NCBI GenBank assembly: GCA_015065215.1
Contig: SVQT01000020.1
Coordinates: 1-36,323, forward strand
Length of the DNA: 36,323 nt
Origin: Oscillospiraceae bacterium
Lineage (GTDB): Bacteria; Bacillota; Clostridia; Oscillospirales; CAG-272
Reading direction: 5' to 3'
Positions 1 through 12,000 of the stretch are shown piece after piece; position 1 is the stretch's first letter, and every line of letters begins with the position of its first letter. Under the pieces are notes generated by a model. That model worked only from the letters and a program-made list of their open reading frames with translations, did not search any database and was not told where the DNA came from. Both the position numbers and the translations under genes were made by a program.

Positions 1-3000
1 ATGTAGTAACCGCCTGCCGCACGGGCAACCAGACCGCTCTCAGCGGGAATGTCAACGTACTGAGCGCCTGCTGCGTCCATCAGCTCAAGGGTAAAGCCCT
101 TTGCCTTGGCAACCTCGTCTGCGGGAGCAATCAGCGTACCGAAGCGGAGGTTGGTGCCGCCAAGCACATTGCGGATGTAATTCAGAGCCTCAGCGGTGAC
201 AACGCTGACAAAGCGCAGACCGTTGCTGTTGGGATACAGGCGGACGCCCGCACCGTCGGTCATAGAGATGGTGCCCTCATGCTCGTGGTCGCCATCGGGA
301 TAATACTGGGTTGCAGCGTTGGTATTGCCGCCTACCAGATAGGCGCCGCCTACGGCGGTGACGCCCTCGGCATGCACGGTCAGATAGGATTGCGCGTTCG
401 CGCAGTTGATGGCTGCGCCCTTGTCCGTGGTGTAGTAGCTACCGCCAAACACATCCACGTGACCGGTGCCGCCGCTGGTACCGGCGCGCACAGGGCTACC
501 GCCGCCAGTTGCTGCACCAAGGAAATTGAAGTAGCCGCCCCAGATCTCCAGCCAGCCGCCGTTGGTGGCGCGTGCGCAGCAGAGCTTGTAGGCCTCAAAG
601 TAACCGGCGTAGATCTTAGCGATGGGCGCCTCGGCCTTGGTGTTCGCGTTGTCGGTAGAGCTAACGTGGATCGCTGCGTCAGCGTTGGTGGAAATGAAGG
701 TGCCACCCAGGATGACCAGGGTAGAGGGAATTTCGTTGGAAGCGGACAAAAATTCGATACAGTAGCTATAGGTGTGAATGGTACCGCTCTTAACGGTGAT
801 GTCCATCAGGATGCGGTTGTCGATCACATCGATACCAAGATTGTCAGCCTCAATGGTGATACCGTCGATCAGGAGATCAAAGCGGTGACCGCTCATGCTG
901 CGGGAATTCAGGTAGATCGCGGTCTGCTTGGCATCGATCAGACCGCCGGTCAGATCAATGTCAGCCGTAACGTCATCCACGTTGAATACGATACCGTAGT
1001 TGGCGTCCAGCGTACCGCCGTAGAGCTTCACCGTCTTTGTGCCGGTTGCAGCAAAGTCGTAAGTGTCCTTGCCGTCTGTACCGACGTGGTGGAAGTTGAT
1101 CGTGTAATTACCCTGCAGGTAAGCATTGTCTCTGACGATAACGGTAGAGTTGTAATTGGCGTTCTGATCCTCAAACACGTGATAGGCGGTGCCGTTCTCA
1201 AAGCGTACGTTGCCGCCGAAGGTGACGGTGGTATCGTTGTTCGCGTAAACGGTCACGTTCGTGTAAACAATGTCGCCAAGGAAGGTGATGGAAACACCCT
1301 CAGCAAGCAGGATCTTGGTCTGACCCAAAGCGTCGCCCATTTTGTTGCCTGCCGTACCGGTCAAAATAATGCTCTTGCTCAGGTTATAGTTGCCGGAAGG
1401 CAGCTGACCCACAATGGTGAGGACAGCATTTTCGGGCACGACTGCGGAAACATTTTCCAGCGAGCCAAAATAGGAGTTGCTGCCGTCGTTAAAGACAACG
1501 TAATGGTAATTGCGATGCTCCGTTTCAATCACAACACCATCACCGATGGTGGGTGCCCAGTTGAGCGCACCGGGCGTGTAGAGCGCCAAGCCCTTGAAGG
1601 TGCCGCCCGTGAGGTTAGCGGTTGCGTTGCAGATCACCACGATGTTGCTGTAGTCGGCAGTGTAGGTACCGCCGCTGACCGTCAGCGTCAGTGTGTGACC
1701 GTTGCGGAAGTCTACGATAGAGGTGGTAGAGGTGATGACAGTGTCACCGGTGAGCGTAACGGTTACATCGTTGTTGCCGGTGCCGATATCGCCGTAGACC
1801 GCCGAGTTCTTGGTGGTAAAGCTACCGCCGCTGATCTCCAGATCCACATCTGCGGTAAAGGTGCTGCCAACCATGTAGAAGATGCGGGATACGTCATATT
1901 CACCGCCGCTGATGGTGATATCCACGTTGGAGGTGCCGTTGATCTTGGCAACCTCCCAAGCAAAGGCAAACGTACCGCCCGAAATATTGATTTCGAGCTC
2001 GACAGGCTTTTCAGCGGTGGCATTTGCACTGTTGCCGAAGAAGCCGCCGGGATTGCTACTGCCGTGATCCAGGAAGGTGCCTGCCAAAACGGTAACATAG
2101 GTGTAGTTGTTGGTGTTATCGCCGAGGTTCGTGTAAACGATCCAGCTGCCGGAGGTCAGCGTGGGGGTGTTGCCCTCGCCGTCTGCCTTGATGGTCAGGT
2201 ATGCCCAACCGTCATAGTTCTCGAAGACGTTGTTCACAGAGGACAGAATTGCATCGCCCATGATGACGAAGTAAGCGTAGGCTTTGCCTCTATTGCCGGT
2301 TGCGTCGGTCTGGTCGGTGCGATCGGTGTGATAAATGATATTGCCGGAAGGAGCGCTAAAGCTACCGCCGCTGATCTCCAGGTAGGTGTGGGAGTAGTCT
2401 ACGATCGAGAAGGTGCGGTTGGTGGAGGTAAACTCACCGCCGCTGACCTTAATGACGTAGTCAAACTTCTGTTCAAAGCCATCTACCTCCAGCGTAGGAG
2501 CCGTTTCGCTGTAGTTGTTGGACACGTTGAAGATACGGTAACCGCTAAAGCTACCACCCGTAATTTCTATGGTGGCAGAGCCGCCGGTGGTGTAACCGCC
2601 AACTGCGAAGACGTTACCTTCCGCACCTGTGGTTTCAAAGCTACCGCTTTGGACGGTCAGCTTACTGGTGGGTGCAGACTGCGAGAAGCTGACTACACTG
2701 CCGGTAGAGGTGTAGGTAACATTGCCACTCAGCGTCAGGTGTCCGCCAGCGACCTGGAAGACTGCCTTGGTTGCGGTGATGGTCACACCGTCACCGGTGA
2801 AGGTCAGATTCTTGGTGATCGAAGCGGTGGAGCTGGTTTTGATGTTGGTGGGGATGGTGAGAGTGGTGCCATCGGGAGCGTTCGCGGCCGCAGAAGCGAT
2901 AGTGAACCAGTGTCTCACACCGCTAAGATCGTCATAGTAAACGCTGTCTGCCGAGTAGCGGGTGCAGTTGATGGTCGTACTATCGCCCGTAACGGTTACA

Positions 3001-6000
3001 CTGCCGTTGTAGACCCAAATGAGGGTATGGGCATTGATGGTACCGCCATTGAGGGTAACATTCAGCTTGTTATTGGCGTTGTTGTTGACCTCAAAGACCG
3101 AGTTGTGCTCGTCGGTTTCAGTGGAAAGGTTGTTAAAGGTACCGCTGTTGATGATAAGATCCACTTGAGCGGTGCCGGTAACATAGAACATCAGCGAATG
3201 ACCGCCGTTCACATCGTCGGAGGTGACGGTACCGCCGTTAAAGGTGACCGTCATATCGGTTGCGCCGTCAAAGGAGAGGACGCGCTCGTTGGTGGTGATG
3301 ACGGGGTTGTTGTTCACGGTCATCGTACCAAGCTTGGCGGAGGTATGCATAAAGCGCTTTGCTTTAAATTCACCGCCGGCGATGGTGATCTGGTCATTAG
3401 CCGTTCCACCAGTCAGATTGAGGATATAGGTATTGGCAGCAGTAAAGGTACCGTCGTTGATGGTGATCGTCGCAGCGCTCTTATACACATCGATGATGTG
3501 GCCAGCGTATTCTTGCTTGCCCGAAGTGCTATTTGTGCCCAGACCGCCGGCAGTAAAGGTACCGCCGTTGATGGTAAGCTCCAGGGTGTTGCCCGGGTTG
3601 ATATCAATGCAGCTCTTGGTGTAGCCGGTCAGCGGGAAGCTGGAGCCCTCGTTGATGGTGATATCGTAGGTTGCGCCCTTGTCGTCAGATGCATGGAAGC
3701 CATGACCGCCCACGTTGAAGGTTGCGCCGGTAACGGTAGCAGTTACGTGAGAGGCGTTTGTTACGATTACGCCGATGTCGCTGCAATTCAGCACAGTGCC
3801 GGAGCCCAGATTGATGTTCGCGTGCGAAGCCCGGGTTTCAAAACGGATTCCCTGCTTACCAGAAAGGGTGACGTTGGAAAGGTCTACATTGATCACGTTT
3901 TCACGGCTTGCGAAATACTTGTTGCTAAAGTAGAGGACAGAGTTGCCGGTGGTGTTGCTTAACGTACCGCCGGAAATGTTGAGGTCAGCACTGACACCGC
4001 CGATATTAAAGACGATAGCGTAACTGCCCTCGACAGAGCCGCCGGTCATGTTCACCGTCTTGGTGCCGGTAAATTCAGTGTCTTGATTGTCTTGGAAGGC
4101 AATAGCATAGCCATTGGATATCAGCGTTGCACCTGCGGTGATGGTCAGCGTAGTGTTGGCATAGCCGTCTGCATCCCACAGGATAGCGCCGTTTATGCTG
4201 GTGCTGGTGCTCTTGAAATTACCCTTCAGGAACTGAATCGCAATGTCGTGTGCGGTGGTATCGTCCGCGGCGAGTGCGTTGATCTTGACGATGCTGAGCG
4301 TGCTCTCGTAGGAAACATCGCCGTCAAAGATTACGGTGGTGTTACCGGTAACGGTAAACAGAATCACCGAGCCGCTGACCTTGACTGCGTTGCCAGTGAA
4401 GGTCAGTTTCTTGTTGATCGCAACCGTTGCGCTGACGGTCTGATTGTTCATGAAATAGATAGTAGCGCCTGCGGCAGCTTTTTCTACAGCGGTTTTCAGG
4501 TTGGTAACGTAGACGGTGCCGCGGGTGGCGTCAGAGTAGCCGGTGGTGTTGCCCACGGTGTAGTTGACCGCGTTCACGGTTGCACCGTCGCCCTTGACCG
4601 AAACAGAGCCGCCGTATGCCCAGATGAAGTTGTGTACGTTAAAGGTACCGCCGTTCAACGTCACGTTGAGGGTAGCGGCGTTGTTGCTGCTGCTTTGGGT
4701 CTCAAAGGTGGCGTTGTGCTCATCCATCTCGGTGGAGGTGTTGTTGAACACACCACCGTTGATGGTGATATTGGCAACAGTCTGGTTATTGACGTAGAAC
4801 ATCAACGAGTGACCGCCGTTGCCGTTATCCGACTGGTTAATAGTACAGCCGGAAATGACAGCATCCAGCCGGCTATTGTCGCCGGTTGCCGACATAAAGC
4901 GCTCGTGCGTGTTGAAGGTACCGCCGGTGATGGTCAGATCCACAGTAGAGCCCAGGAAGCAAAGCAAATACTTGGAATCGTGCACCGTACCGCCGGTGAT
5001 GGTGATCTCTGCGTTGCAGCCTGTAGCCAGGTCGATGATGTAAGCACTTGCTGCCTTGTCGGTGTTGAAGTCACCGCCGTTGATGGTGATCTTGCTGGTA
5101 ACACCGTCGTTCATATCGATGATATGCTTGCTGGTGTCGGCGATATTGAAGGTACCGCCATTGATCACGATCTCGGTGTTATGATAGCAGGGACTCTCGT
5201 ACAGAGCTTTGCCATCCGCATCGGTGCCGGTCTGCGGACCGGTGGTGTTGTAGTAGAAGCCCTGGTCGGCGGAATAGATGTTGGCGTTACCCTCCACGGT
5301 GATCTTGGACTTGGAGGCGTAAAGCTCGGAGTGCGTGGTGTAGGTTGCGGTAATGGTCGCATCCTTGATGTAAATGTCGATCACGTTGTCGAGCTCTGCT
5401 ACGTATTTGTTGGCAATGTAGAATGCGCCGCCGTTGGCGTCGATGGTGCCGCCGGTGACGTTGATGTCAGCCGCCACACCGTTCAGAATGCTGATCGCGC
5501 GGAAGCCGCTCAAGTAGGCATTCTCCTGTACGTTCAGGGTCACGGTGCCGCTGCCGGCAGTTTTGTAGACCGGCTCGCCGCGTTTGTCGTTGGCAAAGCG
5601 GACATTGCCCGCAATGGTTACGGTGGTGCCGCCCTCGCCCACGATGGAGACTTGACCAAAGGCCGTGTAGCCGTTGAAGGTAACGCTCGCGTTGTTGGTA
5701 ACAGTCAGAACGGCCACGCCGCCCTTACCAAATGCGGTAATACCCTCGTTACCGGTGATGGTAACGCTCTTGTTGATGATGGTGGAAACGATACCGAAGC
5801 TCTGGGTCAGGGTCAGCACATCGCCGTCTACAGCGTCTGCCAGAGCAGCTTCCAACGTGAGGTACTCAGAGCCGCCGTTGAGCAGGATCTTGGCGTCGCC
5901 CAGCGTGTAAGCCACGCCGTTGTAGATGCAGTCGCCGTGGAACTTCACGTAGCAGCGGACCTGCATGGGCGCGCCGGTGGTGTAGTAAGGAGACGATACC

Positions 6001-9000
6001 TCACCGCCGTAGATATTCACCGTCACATGGCTGGTGGTATCGGTATCGGCGGGCTTGGTGCCGTCGGTGATCAGCGCGCTGGTGATGATGACCGTTGCGC
6101 CCTCGTAGATGTTGGCAACCACCTGATGCGCGTTGGCGGTGTTCTCGTTGAGCATATACGCAGCAGTTACAGTACCGCCATTAATGTTACCGGTCACGTT
6201 GCCGTAAGCGCCGAACACAGGACCGTTGGGGCAGGTGAGAGAGCCGCCGTTGACGTCAATGGTCAGGTAGCAGCTCACACGCGCCTGATAGAACAGACCG
6301 TTGTTGGGTTCATTGAGCGAGAAGGAGAGAGAAGCACCGGTGAAGGTCACGTTCATATACTGACCGTTGTTGTAGGCGAATTGGTTCACCTTGCTGCCAA
6401 CGGAGGAGAAGGTGCCACCCGTGATGTTCACATTCATCGTGCCCTGCCAGTCGTTGTTGCTGAAGAAGATAACTTTGCTGTCGGACTTGGTGGAGGAGAA
6501 GCTGCCGCCGGAGATATTGATGATGGCGTAGGACTTGTCACCCTCGACAGCAGAGGTCTGCTGGAACAGGGTGGCGCCGCCTGCGGTGAAGCTACCGCCG
6601 GAGATGTTCATCACTGTAAAGTGATTCTTGGTCAATAGGTCTTTTGCCAGCATGATCTCTGCGTCGGTCCTGAAAGTGCCACCCTCGATGTTGTAAACCG
6701 ACCAGGTGTTCTGGGTGTCACCCGCTCTGTGGAAGAGTGCCAGGGTGGAGGTCAGGCTCACGCCGTTGCCCGTGATGTTGACCAGCGTGCTGATGCCGCC
6801 GTCGGATGCCGCATCTGTGCCCTGGTTGGCGGTGAAGGCATAGCCGGAGGTGGTCAGCGAGAAGCTACCGGAAAGGTTCACGATCACGTCGGGCTTTTCG
6901 TTGAGCGCGGGAGAGGTGGAAACCTGCACCTTGTCGGCATCGGTGATCTCCTTGGAGATCGAGGGAGCCGCGCCGGTGAACACGAAGCCGTTGGTGCAGC
7001 CGTTGATGGTGATATCCGACAGATTTACGATACCGCTTGCGTTGTTGAAGGTGATGAAGTCACCGGTCACGGTGTAGGTACCGCCGGTAACGGTCAGATG
7101 CGCGTAAGCGGCGTTGGTGCTCTTCTGGGAGAGCAGCAGCTGCGCGCAGCTGAAGGTGCCCGCAGAAACGGTGGCGTTCAGCGTGCCGGCATTGTCGTTG
7201 CTGTTGGAAACGTAGTCGTAGAATACGATTCCACTTACGGTAAAGGAGGGAGCGTTGCCATTCTGATCTGCACCGATCTCTACGTGAGTGGTGCCGCGGT
7301 TTGCCCAGACCAGGTTATCCACACCGGTAAAGCTTGCGTTGCCGGTAATGTCGATCCACATGGTATCGGCATTGTTGCAGAAGCCGTAAACGGTAGCCGA
7401 CTCGGTGCCGGTAAAGGTGCCGCCGGAGACGTTGATGATGGCGTTGCCGTTCCAGTCCCAGTTATGGAAGAAGATGGCGTTGCCGCTTGTCTTCTGCTGG
7501 TTGAAGCTACCGCCGGAGATATTAATGACGGTGTAGGTCTTATCGAACGTGAAGTTGCCCATGGCGAACATATTTTCGCACTGGGCATTGAAGGTACCGC
7601 CCGAGATATTGAACACCGAGAATTCATCGGTTGTTTCCGTTACCCCTTCCTGGGTCTCATCGATGTTCGGGTCATTGTAGTCGTTGGAGCGGTAGATCAG
7701 GTAGCCGCCGCCAGCGGTGGTGGTGTAGGTGCCGCCCTCGATGTTGACCAGCGAGCTCATGTTGCTGACAACCGAGATCACGCGATTGGTGGCGGTGATG
7801 GATACGCTGCCGCTGAGGTTGATCACAACCTCGGGCAGGGCCTCAACGCCCTCGCGTACCGTGACCGTCTCAGTGATAGAGGGGGAGATGGAAATGGGGC
7901 CTCCGCCAAGCGCGATGCCGTAGTTGCCTGCGGTAACGATGCCGCCGGAGATGTTGGCAACACCGCTGGACCCGGAATAGACCAGGAAATGCCCCTTGAC
8001 GTTGAAGGTGCCGCCGGTGATGGTCACATCAACGCAGGACACGGCGTTGGCGTTGCCGGCAAGGTCGATGATATTGCCGCCGGTGGTGGTGCTGAAGCTA
8101 CCGCCGTGGATCTTGATCTCGCCGGTTACGCCCTCGTTGATGTCGAAGACGTTGTTGCTACCGGTTACCGTGTAAGTACCGGAATAGACGGTAACGTCAA
8201 AGTTTACGCCGACCTGGTGGAAGCAGAAGATCTGGAAGCCGGTCGCCTCCATAGTCAGCTTGGTGTTGTCGCCGTTCTCGGTGCCGAAGACGTAGGTGCC
8301 GTCCATGGCACGACCGTAGAAGATACGAGCTTGGTCGCTGCCGAGCGCCTTGTAGGTGCCCGCCTTTACGGTGACGTTGGCAACCAGAACGGAGTTGTCG
8401 ATAAAGAAGGGCTCGGCAGAGTTGTAAGCGTTGCCGCTTGCGGTAATGGTCGCGGTTTCAACGGTAAGCGTCAGCTCATCCAGGTTGTAAACGCGGATGC
8501 CTGCCTTGGCAACGGTCATATTCATACCGTTGATGCGGACGGTTACACTTGCGTCTGCGGTCTTGGAGTTCAGACCGATACCGTACTCAGCATTCACGGT
8601 CGCGCTGCCAACAGAGATGGACAGCGTGCCGCTATGAGCATCAGACTGGTAGATGAAGTACTTGGTTGCGGTAAAGTCGCCGCCGCTGATGCTCAGCTCG
8701 GCGTTGCCGCTATCCAGCAGGATCGCGTTGTCGCTGGTACTGACAGTGCCGCCCGCAACGGTCATGGTGGTAGTACCGCTGACTGTGTGCAGCAGGTGCT
8801 TCGCGTTCAAGGTACCGCCGTTCACCGTATAGGTGTTGGTAGCAACGCGGGTGCTGTTATCGGTGTAGAACATCGACTCGGTAGCGGTAATGGTACCGGC
8901 GTTTACGGTAACGTTCAGGAAAATGTTATCGCCTGCGGAGTTGCCGGAAGCCGTGTAGTCGTACTTGCCGTAGAAGACGTAGGTTGCCGAGATCTCGGGG

Positions 9001-12000
9001 GTGGCAAGAACGTTGCCTTCTTCATCTTTATAGCTATCAATGAGCACGGTGGTGTTACGGCGTGCGCCTGCGATGAAATAGGTGAAGCCGCTGATCTTAC
9101 CGCCGTAGATGTTGATGATCATAGCATCCGAATGGTTGCGTGCGAAGGTATGGTTACCGGCACCTGCTGCGGTAATGGTGCCGCCGTAGATGTTCGCCCG
9201 CAGAGCACCGTTGGCGTCGGTGGCATAGAACATATAGAAGTCGCCGCTCTCGGAGGTGTTGGTAAAGCTACCGCCGTAGATGTTCACGGTAAAGACGTTC
9301 ACGTTAACGCCGGAGCCGCCGCAGGTAGAGGAGTTGAAGAGAGAGCCGGTGCCGGAGGTGGCGAAGGTACCGCCGTTGATGGTAGCGGTCACGGTGCCGC
9401 CCGCAACGCCGTCGGTGTTGGAAACGAAGATCAGCTGAGATTTGGAGGTCACGTCAGCATTCTCAATGACCACGGTGTTGCCCGCCGACTGGGTGGTGAA
9501 GTACGCCATGCTGTTGTTGACAACAAAGGTACCGTTCTCAACGTACAGGTGACCCACGATGCTGTCGGTTTTGAACACCACAGCGTGGTTTGCGGTGATG
9601 GTACCGCCGGTTATGTTCACGTACTTGTTGCCGGCGATCTTGCTGGTGTCGTGGTCAAAGGCGATGCCGTAGTTACCGATCAGGTGTGCGCTACCCTGAA
9701 TGTTCACGGTGACGTTGCCTTCGGTAGCGGTGTTGGTCAGCACGTGAGAGAGGGTGTTGTTATCAAAGACTACATTATCTTTAAATGTAACCGTTGTGCC
9801 CGCCTCGGTAGCGCCGGAGTCCACCTGAATGCCGCAGTTGACGTACTCCACGTAACCGCCAAAGGTCACGCTCTTGTCAGCCGCGATGCGGAAGGTGTCG
9901 TAAGCGCCGTTGACCTTGGTAAAGGCAAAATTCGGGCAAACCACCAAAATGGGCTGCTGGGCAGTGCCGCCCTCGATGGTCAGGCTCTTATTAATATTGA
10001 TGGGTTCGGTGATAGTAATACCGCCCACAATGGTCAGGGTATCGCCGTCATTGGCTGCGTTGATAGCAGCCTGCAAACCGGGATAGTAGGTAGTGCCGTT
10101 GGCAACCACGCCCTCCTCGTTTGCCACAAAGGTCGCGCCGTTGTAGGTGCCGCCCGTCATGGTAAAGGTGGTAGGAGTGTTGGAGGAGTTTTGAATAAAG
10201 ATGCGGGGTGCGTTGACAGTGCCGCCCTCCATGGTGATGGTCTGGCTCGAAGCAGCCTTAGAGCCCATGTCGGCAAACACGCTGTTGGTCAGATTGAGTA
10301 CCGCCGAGCCGGAAATGGTGGCGGAGGTGGAGGAAACACCGTTTACGTTAGAAACCGCGTAAGTGTTGATGGTACCGCCGGAAATATAGGCGATAATGGT
10401 GTTGATCCCCTTATGGTGCGTGACGTCCGCAGGATAGGATTCTGCGCCACCGATCAGAGGAGCTTGGGGAGCATTGATGGTACCGCCGCTGATGTACAGC
10501 GTCATGTAACCGTTCTGCGTAATGTAGCCCTCGTCCGTCTTGGCTTTGCTCGTATCGGTGCCAAGGTTGACGTAGGCAAATCCGCCGTTGGTGTTGGTTT
10601 TGCTATGGTTCAGTGTGCCGCCGCTGATGTGAACGTCCATTTTATGGAGGGTATAGAACATCTGGGTGTTGGGGGAGTTCAACGTGCCACCCGAAATGTA
10701 AACATCAAGGAAGCTTTCGTTGGTACCGTTGCGGCTGCTGTAGAACATCAGGTCGCTCGCGTTAAAGGTACCGCCCGAAACGCGGACCACGACCTTGCCG
10801 CGGTCGGTCAGGGAGAACATACGGGCAGAAGCGGTATACTCGCCGCCGGTGACCTCCAGGATCATAGAGGCATCGGTGATCTCGCCCTTGGGGTCGGTTA
10901 CGAAATTGCCGGCAGAGGTCATGCCCCAGGTAGTGTGGAGGAAGCGCTTTGCGGAGGTGACCGTAGCGGTGCCGCCCCAGCTGCCGACAAATTTGACGGC
11001 AACAAAGCTCAAAACGTTCTCGGTAGCGGAGTAGGTGCCGTTTGTAACCTTCAGGTTCAGCACGTGGCCGTCCTGGAAGGAGAAGATGCTGTTAGCGGAG
11101 GTAAGTACCACCGCGCCGGTGATTTCGATGTTGGTGGTGGCGTACTTCTTATTAGAGGTATCCCACTTATCGCCAAGGAAAGGAGCACTGGAGCAGTTGA
11201 CGGTGGGCGCGCCGGTGATCTTCACCGTGTTGACCGACTGACCGCTGGCATTCAGATGCAGAATGCTGGTGGCAGTGATGTCACCGCCCGAAATCTCGGC
11301 ATTCAGCTTGCCCATGTGGCGGAACAGGGCGCCGTTGGTGCAATTCAGCGTACCGCCGCTGATTTTAAGGTTGATGGTGGTAGTGGTGGAATTGGTGGAG
11401 GTGATCATGCCGAAGGTGCTGTTATTGGCCAGCGTAACGGTATATTCACCGCCGCTGATCTCAGAGCCCTCGCTGACAACGGCCACGTTGCCGGTGATGT
11501 TGAGCAGGTAAGCGGCAGCGGTGCCGTCACTGATAAAGCTGCCCGTACCGCCGCTGATCAGGATCTTACCGGTCGTCTGGTCGAAGTGGATCAGCTGGCG
11601 TGCGCCCACGAACTCGCCGCCCGTAATGGTTACATCTACATAAGAGGGGTTGGTGCCGGAGCCGTCCACGTCAATAACGTTGCCGCCCGCCAGCATGTTG
11701 AAGGTGCCGCCGTTGATGGTAATAGAGCCCTTGGCGTTTTCGTTCATATCGAACATGTAGCCGGAGCTGGTGGTATAGATACCGCTATTGACGGTAACGG
11801 TAAAGGGGCTACTGGTGCTGCCGGTATGGAAGGCGAACACCTGCTGTACGCCGCCGGTGCCGCCCACTGCCTCTGCCAGGGTAACATCCGAGATCAGGGT
11901 GGGGCCGGTGGTGCCTGCCTTGCCGAAGACGTAGGTGCCGCTCTTTGCCATGCCCTGCACCGTCTTGTGACCGGAGCGGATGGTGCCGCCGTACACGTAA

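Noticed and set aside
279..3962. Long plus-strand open frame (1,227 codons), likewise 4083-6638, 6729-13259 and 13650-14477
   Set aside because: They lie in exact antisense register with the signal-peptide-bearing beta-helix gene, lack ribosome binding sites, and their products are low-complexity Val/Gly/Ala/Asp strings with no domain.
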